Assembly (NCBI RefSeq): GCF_000564855.1
Contig: NZ_AYXG01000033.1
Location: 1-44,393 of the forward strand
DNA: 44,393 bases
Source: Actinokineospora spheciospongiae
GTDB lineage: Bacteria; Actinomycetota; Actinomycetes; Mycobacteriales; Pseudonocardiaceae
Direction of reading: 5' to 3'
The notes beneath the pieces were generated by a model. That model was not told the DNA's origin and searched no databases. It was given only the letters and a program-made list of their open reading frames with translations. This document shows positions 8,309-17,194 of this stretch, piece after piece; within the stretch, counting starts at the first letter, position 1; the number at the start of each line of letters is the position of its first letter. Made by a program: the position numbers and the translations under genes.

Positions 8309-8390
8309 GTGGCCGGTTCAACAGGCTCGCCCCGATCGGCGGCGCCGTGACCGGGGCCCGCGGTGCCCGGCTCACCCCTGCCCGGAACGG

Positions 8391-8426
8391 GAGCTGCCCC
8401 CGCCACGAGGGTGGCGGGGGCAGCTC
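8391..8426 (-). terminator. Terminator of the subtilase gene
   Basis: GAGCTGCCCCCGCCAC (8391-8406), loop GAGG, and its exact complement 8411-8426: a perfect 16-bp stem 11 bp after the subtilase stop at 8438. No T-run. Confidence 0.8.
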
Positions 8427-8437
8427 CGGCGCGGTTC

Positions 8438-9625
8438 TCAGCCCACGTTGAGCAGCAGGTTGGGGGTGCCCGCCGTGGCGTTGGTGATCTTGTCCGGAGT
8501 GGCCGCGCCGGTGAGGCCGTCGGCCACCTCCGCCGGGCTCGAACCCGGGTTCTGCGCCAGGTACAGCGCCGCCGCGCCGGTCACGTGCGGGGTGGCCATC
8601 GAGGTGCCGCTGATGGTGTTCGTGGCGGTGGAGCCGCCGATCCAGGACGAGGTGATGTCCACGCCCGGGGCGTAGATGTCCACGACGTCGCCGTGGTTGG
8701 AGAAGTCCGCCTGGGCGTCGTCGATGTCCGAGGCGGCCACGGTGATGGCCTCGCCGACCCGGGCGGGCGAGTAGGACGCCGCGTCGTCGCCGGAGTTGCC
8801 CGCCGCGACGGCGAACACGACACCGGAGGAGATCGCGCCGCGCACGGCGCTGTCGAGGGCCTCGTCGACGCCGCCGCCGAGGCTCATGTTGGCCACCGAC
8901 GGGCCGGAGTGGTTCTCGGTCACCCAGTCGATGCCCGCGACCACGCCCTCGGTGGTGCCGGAGCCGTCGGCGTCGAGGACGCGGACGCCGACGAGGTCGA
9001 CCCCCGGGGCCACGCCGTACTCGGCGCCGCCGACGGTGCCCGCCACGTGCGTGCCGTGGCCGTTCTCGTCGTCGGGGTCGGAGTCGTCGTCCACGGCGTC
9101 GAAGCCGCTCTTGACCCGGTCGCCGAAGGCCTCGTGCGCGGCGTTGATGCCGGTGTCGACGATGTAGGCGGTGACGCCCGCGCCGTCGGAGGGGGCGCGG
9201 TAGGTGTCGTCCAGCGGCAGGTCCGCCTGGTCGATCCGGTCCAGGCCCCAGGACGCGGTGGCGTCCACGTGGAACCGCTGGTTCGCCTGCACGTAGGCGA
9301 CCGAGCTGTCCGCGGCGAGCTTCTTGGCCTGCGCCTCGCCCATGTGGACGGAGAACCCGTCCAACGCCGAGTCGTAGGTCTTGCCGACCCGACCGCCGAA
9401 GCGACCGGCGAGCGTGTTCGCCTGGCTGCTGACCTCAGCGGCCCGCAGGGAGTCCTTGAGGACCACGATGTAGCTGTCGGCCACCGCGTTCGCGGTGCCC
9501 GCCAACCGGATCTGGCCCTCGGCCGCCTGGGCGGGGGTGGCCAGTGCGGCCACCGCAGCCGCCGCGCCGACGAGACCGAAGCCGACTGCGAATCGGCCCC
9601 GACGACCTTCGCGCCTCGTGTTCAT
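8438..9625 (-). CDS. Secreted subtilisin-like serine protease (S8) with I9 propeptide
   Basis: The 395-residue precursor has a signal peptide (about 1-34, positive MNTRREGRRGR, hydrophobic core, ATPAQA cleavage site), an inhibitor-I9 prodomain (about 50-120, SYIVVLKDSL to YVQANQRFHVD) and a catalytic domain with Asp157 (YIVDTGI), His190 (NGHGTHVAGT), oxyanion Asn277 (AAGNSG) and Ser342 (SGTSMATPH). This is the proteinase-K/aqualysin-like secreted type common in actinomycetes; it is an extracellular scavenging protease. ATG at 9625 was chosen over an in-frame ATG nine codons upstream because GGAAGG is correctly spaced and the twin-basic signal start follows. A strong terminator follows the gene. 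Confidence 0.95.
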   Translation of the reverse strand: MNTRREGRRGRFAVGFGLVGAAAAVAALATPAQAAEGQIRLAGTANAVADSYIVVLKDSLRAAEVSSQANTLAGRFGGRVGKTYDSALDGFSVHMGEAQAKKLAADSSVAYVQANQRFHVDATASWGLDRIDQADLPLDDTYRAPSDGAGVTAYIVDTGINAAHEAFGDRVKSGFDAVDDDSDPDDENGHGTHVAGTVGGAEYGVAPGVDLVGVRVLDADGSGTTEGVVAGIDWVTENHSGPSVANMSLGGGVDEALDSAVRGAISSGVVFAVAAGNSGDDAASYSPARVGEAITVAASDIDDAQADFSNHGDVVDIYAPGVDITSSWIGGSTATNTISGTSMATPHVTGAAALYLAQNPGSSPAEVADGLTGAATPDKITNATAGTPNLLLNVG

Positions 9626-10045
9626 GGGATTGCCTTCCGTTTGCCCCGACAAGAACCGCTCCGACGCTGGAGGGGTTCACCGTGGTCACTCTCCGCGTCG
9701 TTGCTTGATGGTTATGCAACGCGGGAAGCGGACATCGGGGCAACGGTTCACACTTGCCACAACTGAGCCGTGCGGCGGAATGCAGATGCGCCGCACAGCC
9801 CAGCGGCGGACAAGCGCGACCATCGGGAGATGATCCTTGAGGTGACGTGGGTTCAGTTGGTTTCAGCAGGTCAAAGCCCCGATATCGGAGAACTTCCCCG
9901 TTTCGCGGTGATTAACCACCAGAGTGCACCGATTGCGTGAAACTTGTTTGGACCGGGTCGGCAAATGGCCCAATCAGCACCATTGTGGACCGGCATCCCC
10001 GACTCCCGGAGCTTGTGCCGGTTCAACGCAGCGTGATAATGCCGC
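9626..10045. other. 420-bp intergenic region between subtilase promoter and FadD 3' end
   Basis: Base composition is visibly less GC-rich than the surrounding genes. It should hold the subtilase promoter on its left side. CCGATATCGG occurs near 9880. No ORF with protein-like composition or recognisable RNA was found, and no clear hairpin terminator for the acyl-CoA synthetase gene was seen. Confidence 0.5.
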
Positions 10046-11680
10046 TCAGCCGAATTCGGGCAGCCGCTTGCGCATCAGCTTCCCGGTGGCGTTGCGCGGC
10101 AGCTCGTCGAGGAACACCACGTCGCGCGGGACCTTGAACCGGGCGAGGTTGCTCTTCACGTGCTCGCGCAGGTCGTCCTCGGCCACCGAGGCGCCCTCCT
10201 CGACCACGACGTAGGCCTTGAGCCGCTGGCCGAACTTCTCGTCCTCGACGCCGAGCACCGCCGCCTCGACCACGCCGGGGAACTCCACCAGCAGGTTCTC
10301 GATCTCGGCCGGGAACACGTTCTCCCCACCGGAGACGATCATGTCGTCGTCGCGGCCGTCGATGAACAGCCTGCCCTCGGCGTCGAAGTGGCCCAGGTCG
10401 CCGGTGGACAGCAGCCCGTCGATGACCTCCTTGTTGCGGCCGTCGGTGTAGCCCTCGAAGGCCAGGCCGCTGCCCGCGAAGATGCGGCCGGTGACGCCGG
10501 GCTCGGTGATCGCGGTGCCGCGGTCGTCGTAGAGCACGACCTTGCAGCCCACCGGCGGCTTGCCCACGGTGCCCGGCGCGGCGCGCCAGTCCGCCGGGGT
10601 CGCCACGGTCGCCACCGACACCTCGGTCGAGCCGTAGAGGTTGTGGATGACGTCGCCGAACACCTTGCTGGCGCGGTTGCCCAGCTCGGGCGACAACGCG
10701 GAACCCGCGGTGAACACGACGCGCAGGCTGGACGTGTCGTACCTGCCCAGCACCTCCGGCCCCAGGTCCATGATCCGCTGGAGCATGGTCGGCACCAGCA
10801 CCAGCGCGGTGGCCCTGTTCGCCTGGATCATCCGCAGCGTGGCCTCGGGGTCGAACCTGCGGCGCAGCACGACCGCGGAGTGCAGGGCGAAGCTGATGAT
10901 GAACTGCGAGATGCCGGTCGCGTGGAACAGCGGCGCGGCCAGCACGGTCGCCTCCCCCGCGCGCAGCGGGATGCGGTCGAGGAACTGCGCGGCGGCCAGC
11001 GGCGAGCGCACCTGCCGCGGCGCGCCCTTGGGGGTGCCGGTGGTGCCGCTGGTCAGCAGCACCATCCCGCCGGGCCTGCTCGGCGCGGGCAGCGGCGCGT
11101 CGTCGGTGGCGGCGATCAACTGCTCCAGCGTGCGCTCCGCCGTCGGGGTGGTGTCGACCCACGCCAGGAACCGGGGCAGGGTGTCCGGCAGCGTGTCCAC
11201 CAGCTCGGTGAACTCCTGGTCGTGCACGAACACCGTGACGCCCTCGCGCTTGGTGACGTCGATGAGCTGCGGCTTGGCGAAGCCGGTGTTCATCAGCAGC
11301 AGCCGGGCGCCCAGCTTGCCGGTGGCCAGCATGGTCTCGACGGCGCCGCGGTGGTCGCGGGCCAGCAGCGCCACCACGGAGTGCTCGGTCACGCCCTGCG
11401 CGGCGAGCGCCCTGGCCAGCGCGTTCGACCGGAGGTCGAGCTGGCTGAAGGTCAGCGATCCCAGCTCGTCGACGAGCCCGACGGCCTTGCTGTCCCTGGT
11501 CGCGGCCACGCGGGCGGCTCCGGCGATGGGCCCGTACTTGCGCACGGCCATCGCCGACTTGAGCACGTGGTCGGGCCTGCTCAGCGGGACCAGTCCCGCC
11601 TTGCGCATCACGTCCACGCTGCGCACCGCCGTGGGGACCATGGCCGCGAGATCACGCACACGGGTCAGGTACTCGGTCAC
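10046..11680 (-). CDS. Fatty-acyl-CoA synthetase (FadD, AMP-forming)
   Basis: The 544-residue ANL-superfamily enzyme has the P-loop MVLLTSGTTGTPKGAPR, the NLYGSTEVSVATVA adenylate motif, STGDLGHFDAEGRLFIDGRDDDMIVSGGENVFPAEIE hinge region and the C-terminal PRNATGKLMRKRL with catalytic Lys. It activates fatty acids to acyl-AMP and then acyl-CoA. The long N-terminal part (about 60 residues before GLVDELGSLTF) and the GARLLLMNTGFAKPQL segment resemble mycobacterial FadD12-type proteins, but I give no symbol. GTG at 11680 is preferred because AGGAGG lies 6 bases upstream. Inverted repeats sit in its promoter. Divergent from the polymerase gene. Confidence 0.92.
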   Translation of the reverse strand: MTEYLTRVRDLAAMVPTAVRSVDVMRKAGLVPLSRPDHVLKSAMAVRKYGPIAGAARVAATRDSKAVGLVDELGSLTFSQLDLRSNALARALAAQGVTEHSVVALLARDHRGAVETMLATGKLGARLLLMNTGFAKPQLIDVTKREGVTVFVHDQEFTELVDTLPDTLPRFLAWVDTTPTAERTLEQLIAATDDAPLPAPSRPGGMVLLTSGTTGTPKGAPRQVRSPLAAAQFLDRIPLRAGEATVLAAPLFHATGISQFIISFALHSAVVLRRRFDPEATLRMIQANRATALVLVPTMLQRIMDLGPEVLGRYDTSSLRVVFTAGSALSPELGNRASKVFGDVIHNLYGSTEVSVATVATPADWRAAPGTVGKPPVGCKVVLYDDRGTAITEPGVTGRIFAGSGLAFEGYTDGRNKEVIDGLLSTGDLGHFDAEGRLFIDGRDDDMIVSGGENVFPAEIENLLVEFPGVVEAAVLGVEDEKFGQRLKAYVVVEEGASVAEDDLREHVKSNLARFKVPRDVVFLDELPRNATGKLMRKRLPEFG

Positions 11681-11695
11681 CGATAGCCTCCTGGG

Positions 11696-11740
11696 GTTAC
11701 CCTTCGGTAACACCGTGCCGTAGAACCTACTAGTGAGTCA
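11696..11740. promoter_or_regulatory. Candidate operators upstream of fadD-like gene
   Basis: A 6-bp inverted repeat GTTACC-CTTC-GGTAAC (11696-11711) lies just upstream of the ribosome site, and CTACTAGTGAGTC follows around 11727-11740, resembling the TACT/AGTA repeats near the other lipid genes. Binding is unproven. Confidence 0.45.
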
Positions 11741-11858
11741 ACCAGTGGCCCTACCGCCGGTACGGAGCGCTCACTTCCCCCTGGCCACCAGCCGGAATTC
11801 TTGTCGTGCCCGCGCAAGCCGCGCGCTTTTTGTCGGTGCCGGACCGGACAATGCGGGT

Positions 11859-13550
11859 ATGCGGGTCGTGGTCGTGCCGGGGGAGGACGGGGGTGGGCGG
11901 GCGGTCGTGTCCGGGGACGCCGCTCCCGGGGGTGGCGGGGGCGGTGAGGTCGGTGAAGTCGGTGAAGTCACCGAGGTGGCCGACCTGGCCGGGTGGATGG
12001 GCGAGCTGGAGCGGCGGGTCGGGCCGCGGTGGGTGGTGCCGTCGCTGGCGGAGGTGTACCCGGCGCTGCTGCGGGCGGGGGTGCGGTTGGGGCGGTGCCA
12101 CGACCTGGGGCTGGCGGAGGCGATCCTGCTGGCCTTCGAGGAGCGGGCGGGTCGGCCGCGGAACGTGGCCGCGGCGTGGGCGCGGCCGCGCGGGCTGCCC
12201 GAGCCGGAGGACGCGAAGCCGCAGGCGCGCGGGGAGCAGCCCGCGCTGTTCGAGGCCGACCGGCGGACCACGCCCGCGGGCGCGGACCCGGTGGCGCAGG
12301 CGGTGGACGTGCTGGCCGACCAGGAGCGGCGGATCGCCGGGACCGCCCGGCCCGACCTGCTGCGGCTGCTGGTGGCGGCGGAGTCCGCGGGCGGGCTGGC
12401 CGCGGCGGAGATGACGCACTTCGGGCTGCCGTGGCGGGTCGACGTGCACCTGGACCTGCTGGTGTCGTCCCTGGGGCCGCGGCCCGCGCCGGGCGCCCGA
12501 CCCGCCCGGCTCGCCGAACTGGCGGCGCGGATCTCGGCGGCGTTCTCCGGGCGGCCGATCAACCCCGACCACCCGCCGAGCATCGTCAAGGCGTTCGCCA
12601 GGGAGGGGATCGAGGTCGACTCGGCGCGGGCCTGGGTGCTCAAGGGCGTCGAGCACCCGGCGGTGGAGCCGCTGCTGGCCTACAAGGAACTGGCGCGGCT
12701 GTGGGCGGCGCACGGGTGGTCGTGGTTGGACAGTTGGGTCGAGGGCGGGCGGTTCCGGCCGGACTACGTGGTCGGCGGGGTGGTGTCCGGGCGGTGGGCG
12801 ACCCGGGGCGGGGCCGCGTTGCAGTTGCCGAAGGTGCTGCGGACCGCGGTCCGGGCCGACCCGGGGTGGGCACTGGTGGTGGCCGACGCCGCGCAACTGG
12901 AGCCCCGGGTGCTGGGGGCGCTGTCCGGGGACCCGCGGTTCGCCGAGGTGGCCGCCGGGGACGACCTGTACGCGGGGGTGGCGGCGGACGCGTTCGACGG
13001 GGACCGGGACCGGGCGAAGACCGCGATGCTCTCGGCCATGTACGGCGGCACCTCCGGGCCCGCCGGGGCGCTGCTCGCCGTGCTGCGCAAGCGGTTCCCG
13101 GTGGCGGTGGAGTACGTGGAGCAGGCGGCCCGGGCCGGGGAGGCCGGGCGGGTGGTGCGGTCGCGGCTCGGGCGGACCTCGCCGCCGCCGAGCGAGGCGT
13201 GGCAGGAGCGGGTCTCCGCGTCCGGCGACGAGGAGGTGGAGCGGCGGGCCCGGCTGGCGGCGCGGGACTGGGGGCGGTTCACCAGGAACTTCGTGGTGCA
13301 GGCCTCGGCGGCGGACTGGGCGCTGGCGATGCTGGCGTCGCTGCGGCGGCGGCTGCTGGGGGAAACCGCCGAGATCGTGTTCTTCCAGCACGACGAGGTG
13401 ATCGTGCACTGCCCGGCCGAGGTCGCCCCGCTGGTGGCGGCCGAGGTCGAGGCGGCGGCGCTGGAGGCCTCCCGGCTGGTCTTCGCCGGGGCGGTCGTGC
13501 AGTTCCCGCTTGCCGCGTCCATTGTGGACTCGTATGCGGATGCCAAGTAG
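11859..13550 (+). CDS. Family A DNA polymerase-like protein (bifunctional 3'-5' exonuclease/DNA polymerase type)
   Basis: The 563-residue protein resembles the actinobacterial PolA-like proteins that lack the 5'-nuclease domain. Polymerase signatures are readable: VVADAAQLEPRVLG (motif A-like), RDRAKTAMLSAMYGGTSG (motif B-like) and FFQHDEVIVHCP (motif C, with the HDE triad). The N-terminal third is in the position of the exonuclease domain but its acidic residues are not obvious by eye. The role is presumably repair or accessory synthesis. ATG at 11859 starts at MRVVVVPGED, with GACAAT 6 bases before it, suggesting a leaderless start; upstream extension is Arg/Ala-rich and unlikely. Confidence 0.85.
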   Translation: MRVVVVPGEDGGGRAVVSGDAAPGGGGGGEVGEVGEVTEVADLAGWMGELERRVGPRWVVPSLAEVYPALLRAGVRLGRCHDLGLAEAILLAFEERAGRPRNVAAAWARPRGLPEPEDAKPQARGEQPALFEADRRTTPAGADPVAQAVDVLADQERRIAGTARPDLLRLLVAAESAGGLAAAEMTHFGLPWRVDVHLDLLVSSLGPRPAPGARPARLAELAARISAAFSGRPINPDHPPSIVKAFAREGIEVDSARAWVLKGVEHPAVEPLLAYKELARLWAAHGWSWLDSWVEGGRFRPDYVVGGVVSGRWATRGGAALQLPKVLRTAVRADPGWALVVADAAQLEPRVLGALSGDPRFAEVAAGDDLYAGVAADAFDGDRDRAKTAMLSAMYGGTSGPAGALLAVLRKRFPVAVEYVEQAARAGEAGRVVRSRLGRTSPPPSEAWQERVSASGDEEVERRARLAARDWGRFTRNFVVQASAADWALAMLASLRRRLLGETAEIVFFQHDEVIVHCPAEVAPLVAAEVEAAALEASRLVFAGAVVQFPLAASIVDSYADAK

Positions 13551-13571
13551 CGCACCGGGTTCCGTCGCGGC

Positions 13572-13757
13572 GGGGGGGGTATCCGGTGAGAGGTCGCCGA
13601 GGGTTCGGCCGCCGGTGAGGGCCATCGTGAGGTCCGAGTCCACCAGGAGGGTGCGGACCGCGTGGCGGACGCCGACGGCGGTGGCGATCTCCGGCAGCAC
13701 GTCCGGGGACGTCCCCGCCCCGTCGACCCGGCGGCCACCGTGATCGGACAGGACCAC
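13572..13757 (-). pseudogene. Relic of an FMN-dependent alpha-hydroxy-acid dehydrogenase (LldD type), internally deleted
   Basis: The 62 codons read VVLSDHGGRRVDGAG, TSPDVLPEIATAVG, then directly VRHAVRTLLVD and TMALTGGRTLGDLSPD. The first part matches the SNHGGRQxDGA active-site block of lactate/glycolate oxidases; the last part matches the C-terminal helix (GVxxxLxxLxxELxxTMALTGxxxLxDL) of the same family. The roughly 45-50 residues between them, including the LxDGGIRRGxD and GRP FMN-phosphate motifs, are absent, and nothing homologous precedes it. No credible start codon context exists. It is a decayed gene, just after the polymerase stop on the opposite strand. Confidence 0.75.
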
Positions 13758-13799
13758 CGGGGACCTCGTGCGCCGCGGCGGGGCCGGGGCGACCGGCCA

Positions 13800-14570
13800 T
13801 CAGCCCCGGGGGCCGAACGGCTGGGGCGGTGGGTACCCGCCCGGCTGCGGGTGGCTCGCCTGCGGCTGACCGGACCCCTGCGGCGGGTGCTGCTGCTGCG
13901 CGCCGCCCTGTGCCGGGAACGGCTGCCCGAAGCCCCACGGCGCCGACCCGGGCACGCCCGGCTGCGCGAAACCTTGCGGCGGCGACACCGGCATGCCCGG
14001 GTGGGTGGAGCCCTGCGGTGGGGACAGCGGCGCACCGGCCGCCTGAGCGAAGCTCGGGACGGGCGCCTGGGGGAAGCCCTGCGGCGGGGACAGGGGGACG
14101 CCTGGCTGGTGGTGGCCCTGCGGCGGGGTCAGCGGCGCGCCCGACAGGCCGTGGCCCGACAGGCCGTGGCCCGGCTGGGTGGAGCCTCCGGGCGGCACCG
14201 GGCCGCCGGGGCCCGCCGCCGGGTGCGGCCGCGCGGGGGTGTCCTTGCCGAACCTGCTCGTGAGCACCAGCAGCAGCGCGCCGAGTGCGCCGAGGATCAG
14301 GCCCGCGCTGGGTTGCCACGGGTTGCTCCAGCTCATCAGCGGGAACTGGATTCCGGTGAAGCCCAGCGCGGCCGAGCCGAAGCCGAACACGATCAGGACG
14401 GCGAAGAATCGGCGCGCGGTGATCCCCCGGCCCGCGAAAGGTCGAACGGGGTACTGACGCGGTCCGCCGACCCGCGATTCCCCCGTTCGAGTGATTGATC
14501 TGTCCGGGCGAGCCGGGTGTTCGTCGCGGGAGGTCAGCGCATCCGCATCCGGGCCAGGCCCACCCAGCAC
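13800..14570 (-). CDS. Membrane protein with Pro/Gln-rich repetitive tail, unknown function
   Basis: The frame is open for about 256 codons from a GTG at 14570. Two hydrophobic segments are visible (ARRFFAVLIVFGFGSAALGF and SAGLILGALGALLLVLTSRF), followed by a disordered tail of some 140 residues with a degenerate repeat around PLSPPQGF/PVSPPQGF/PLTPPQGH, ending PQPFGPRG. No enzymatic motif is seen. Low-complexity Pro/Gly/Gln tails of this kind are common on actinobacterial envelope proteins. The start is uncertain: no ATG or good ribosome site lies close before the first membrane segment, and the GTG used here overlaps the TPR gene's end by 37 bp. Same strand and likely same transcript as the TPR protein. 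Confidence 0.65.
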   Translation of the reverse strand: MLGGPGPDADALTSRDEHPARPDRSITRTGESRVGGPRQYPVRPFAGRGITARRFFAVLIVFGFGSAALGFTGIQFPLMSWSNPWQPSAGLILGALGALLLVLTSRFGKDTPARPHPAAGPGGPVPPGGSTQPGHGLSGHGLSGAPLTPPQGHHQPGVPLSPPQGFPQAPVPSFAQAAGAPLSPPQGSTHPGMPVSPPQGFAQPGVPGSAPWGFGQPFPAQGGAQQQHPPQGSGQPQASHPQPGGYPPPQPFGPRG

Positions 14571-15529
14571 ACCGCGCCGGACAGCGCCGCCGCCACCAGC
14601 GCCGGGACCAGCGGCTGCGTCCCGGTCGCGCCGAAGGCCAGTGCGACGGTCCACACCGCCAGCGACGCCAGCCCCACCCCGAGCAGTCCGGCGCCGACGC
14701 AGAACAGCGGCACCCGGCTCCACAGTTGCGCGAGCGGCAGGCGGGCGGTCCGCGGCAGGCCCAGCAGCCCGTGCAGCCCCGTCCCGGCGACGGCGAGCAG
14801 CAGCGCCAGCGCGAACCACACCAGCAGGCGACTCGGCCGCGGCGACCCGGCGAGCAGCAGCAGGAACCCGCCCAGCAGCAGCCAGCCCGCGCAGCGGCGC
14901 AGCAGCAGCCACAGCGCGATCCGCTGGGCGCGGCCGAACGGGACCTGCGGGCCGGGGTCGGCGCGGGCGGCGCGGACGTCGGCCAGCCTGCCCAGTGCGG
15001 CGCGGGTGTCGGTGTTGGCGGGGTCCAGGCGCAGCGCGTCGGTGAAGGCGCGCTTGGCCAGCGGGCGCTCGTCGGCCCAGAGGGCGGCGGCGCCGAGGAC
15101 CTCGTGCGGGCGGGCCTCGTCCGGGGCGACCTCGACCGCGCGGCGGGCGGCGGCGAGGGCGTCCAGCGGGGAGCGCGGGCCGTGCGCCTCGGCCAGCGCC
15201 ACGTGCGCGCGCCAGTCGTCGGGGTCGCGGCGGGCGGCCTCCCCGGCGGAGGTGGCGGCCTCCTCGAACCGGCCCAGCTCGCCGAGGGCGAGGCTGGCCA
15301 GCCGGTGCGCCCAGGACCGCTCACCGAGGGTGATCGCCCGCTTGGCGGCGGTGAGGCAGTGCTCGGGCTGCCCGGCGTCGAACAGGGCGGCGGCGAGCCT
15401 GCACCAGGCGGCGGGGTTGTCCGGGTGCACCACCAGCACCGGGCGCAGCAGGGAGATGGCGGCCTCGGGCTGCCCGGCCGCGGTGAGCTGGGCGGCCTCG
15501 GTCAGCACCGCATCGATCGGCTCGGCCAT
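14534..15529 (-). CDS. TPR-repeat membrane protein
   Basis: The 331-residue protein has an N-terminal half of tetratricopeptide helices (AISLLRPVLVVHPDNPAAWCRLAAALFDAGQ; AAKRAITLGERSWAHRLASLALGELGRFEEA; ARRDPDDWRAHVALAEAHG; AKRAFTDALRLDPANTDTRAALGRL) and a C-terminal half with about four or five hydrophobic segments from WLLLRRCAGWLLLGGFLLLLAG onward. TPRs bind partner proteins; here they would lie in the cytoplasm on a membrane anchor. GGGAGGG before ATG at 15529 supports the start. It is followed directly by the Pro/Gln-rich membrane protein gene, a likely partner. Function unknown. Confidence 0.85.
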   Translation of the reverse strand: MAEPIDAVLTEAAQLTAAGQPEAAISLLRPVLVVHPDNPAAWCRLAAALFDAGQPEHCLTAAKRAITLGERSWAHRLASLALGELGRFEEAATSAGEAARRDPDDWRAHVALAEAHGPRSPLDALAAARRAVEVAPDEARPHEVLGAAALWADERPLAKRAFTDALRLDPANTDTRAALGRLADVRAARADPGPQVPFGRAQRIALWLLLRRCAGWLLLGGFLLLLAGSPRPSRLLVWFALALLLAVAGTGLHGLLGLPRTARLPLAQLWSRVPLFCVGAGLLGVGLASLAVWTVALAFGATGTQPLVPALVAAALSGAVCWVGLARMRMR

Positions 15530-15766
15530 GGCACCCTCCCGCCCCTCGGGCGCCCAGTGTGTCAAGCCGCCGATCAGGTCGGGGAACGACCCGCCCGGCC
15601 GGGGGTGACTGTCCGTGTCGACTCCCCTCCGAAGCGGGCTCGACCTGGCGACCGCCAAACAGGTAATCCACTGTGCCCGAACCCCATCCTGACCCGAATG
15701 CGTGGCCGCTACCAGGGCATTACCCCAGGTGGCGCAGGCGACAGGGGCAGCTCGCACGTTCTTACC

Positions 15767-15772
15767 TAGACT
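15767..15772 (+). promoter_or_regulatory. -10 box for a leaderless exporter transcript
   Basis: TAGACT lies 6 bases before the GTG at 15779, with no ribosome site between. TTACC just upstream is not a good -35. Confidence 0.45.
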
Positions 15773-15778
15773 GATCGG

Positions 15779-17194
15779 GTGAATCCGGCGTCAAGGGCGC
15801 AGAAGCCTCGGCTCGCGCTCATCCTGGGCGGGTTGGCGGCGTTCGGGCCGCTGTCGATCGACATGTACCTGCCCGCGTTCCCGGAGCTGGCGCGCACCCT
15901 GGGCGCGGGCGAGTCGCAGGTCCAACTGACGCTGACCGCGTTCATGGTCGGCCTGGCCGCAGGGCAGGTGGTGGCCGGGCCGCTGTCGGACTCCCTCGGC
16001 AGGCGCAAACCGCTGCTGGTGGGGCTGGTGCTCTACACCGTCAGCTCGCTGGTGTGCGCGGTGGCGCCGACGGTGTACGCGCTGGTCGGGCTGCGGTTCG
16101 CCCAGGGCGTCAGCGCGGCGGCGGGGGTGGTGATCGCCCGCGCCGCGGTGCGCGACCTGTACTCCGGGACCGAGATGGCCCGGTTCTTCTCGATGCTGAT
16201 GCTGGTCAACGGGCTGGCCCCGATGCTGGCCCCGGTCGTCGGCGGGCAGGTGCTGCGCTGGGTGTCGTGGCCGGGCATCTTCGTGGTGCTGGCCGGGTTC
16301 GGCGTGCTGCTGCTCCTCGCCTCCGCGGTCGGCCTGCCGGAGACGCTGCCGCCGCAGCGGCGCAAACCCCCGCACCTGCGCGCCACCGTGCGGTCCTACG
16401 TGCGCATCGGCACCGACCGCACGTTCATCGCCTACGCGCTCGCGGCCGGGTTCACCCTGGGCGCGATGTTCGCCTACATCTCCGGTTCCTCGTTCGTGCT
16501 CCAGGACCTGCACGGGCTGTCCCCGCAGCAGTTCAGCGTGGTCTTCGGGGTGAACGCGCTGGGCATCGTGCTGCTCTCGCAGCTCAACAACCTGCTGCTG
16601 CGCTGGTTCACCCCGCGCAGGCTGCTGACCGCCGGGCTGGTCAGCTCCACCGTCGGCGGGGCCGCGGTGCTGGCCGCCGTGCTCGGCGGGCTGGGCCTGC
16701 CGTTCCTGCTGCCGGGGCTGTTCGTGGTGGTGGCCAGCGTGGGCATGGTGACGCCGAACTCGACCGCGCTGGCGCTGGCCGACCACGCGGGCCGGGCCGG
16801 GACCGCGGCGGCGCTGCTGGGCGTGCTCCAGTTCGTCATCGGCGGGCTGGCCGCGCCGCTGGTCGGCATCGGGCACGGGTCCGCGCTGCCGATGGCCCTG
16901 GTGATCGCCGCGCTGTCGGTGGGCGGGCTGGCGGCGTTCGCGCTGACCAGACCGACCCGGCGCAGGCCGGGCCGGTACGCGGCCTTCCGCGAGGCGCGCA
17001 CGATGGAGATCGAGATCCCGCTCGGCGCGCTCGTGCCCTCAGCGCAGGGCGCGCCACAGCGGCCGGAGGAGGGTCGAGGTGAGGACGGCCAGCGGCGGCT
17101 CGGCCCGGCGCCGGGCTTCCGGGGCCGATTCCGGGGAGAGTCGGTACGCGACGCCGAGAAGCTGCCGGGCCAGGCCGGGGGCGACGACGCGTAG
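15779..17194 (+). CDS. Bcr/CflA-family MFS drug exporter
   Basis: The 471-residue protein has 12 hydrophobic segments in residues 10-400. Family signs are GPLSIDMYLPAFPELARTL in helix 1, QVVAGPLSDSLGRRKPLL (motif A, about 63-80) and RFAQGVSAAAGVVIARAAVRDLY (the Bcr/CflA helix-4 signature). It is a proton-driven efflux pump of the inner membrane; the substrate is unknown. The last 50 or so residues (from about PSAQGAPQRPEEG) are hydrophilic, unlike the family, and lie antisense to the 3' end of the neighbouring reductase gene; the normal end would be near 17040. A lost stop or a local sequence error may explain it. Confidence 0.9.
   Translation: MNPASRAQKPRLALILGGLAAFGPLSIDMYLPAFPELARTLGAGESQVQLTLTAFMVGLAAGQVVAGPLSDSLGRRKPLLVGLVLYTVSSLVCAVAPTVYALVGLRFAQGVSAAAGVVIARAAVRDLYSGTEMARFFSMLMLVNGLAPMLAPVVGGQVLRWVSWPGIFVVLAGFGVLLLLASAVGLPETLPPQRRKPPHLRATVRSYVRIGTDRTFIAYALAAGFTLGAMFAYISGSSFVLQDLHGLSPQQFSVVFGVNALGIVLLSQLNNLLLRWFTPRRLLTAGLVSSTVGGAAVLAAVLGGLGLPFLLPGLFVVVASVGMVTPNSTALALADHAGRAGTAAALLGVLQFVIGGLAAPLVGIGHGSALPMALVIAALSVGGLAAFALTRPTRRRPGRYAAFREARTMEIEIPLGALVPSAQGAPQRPEEGRGEDGQRRLGPAPGFRGRFRGESVRDAEKLPGQAGGDDA

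Noticed and set aside
11751-13757. A 668-codon minus-strand open frame opposite the polymerase gene
   Set aside because: Only the first 62 codons (the LldD relic) look like protein; the rest is Pro/Arg/His-rich antisense of the polymerase.
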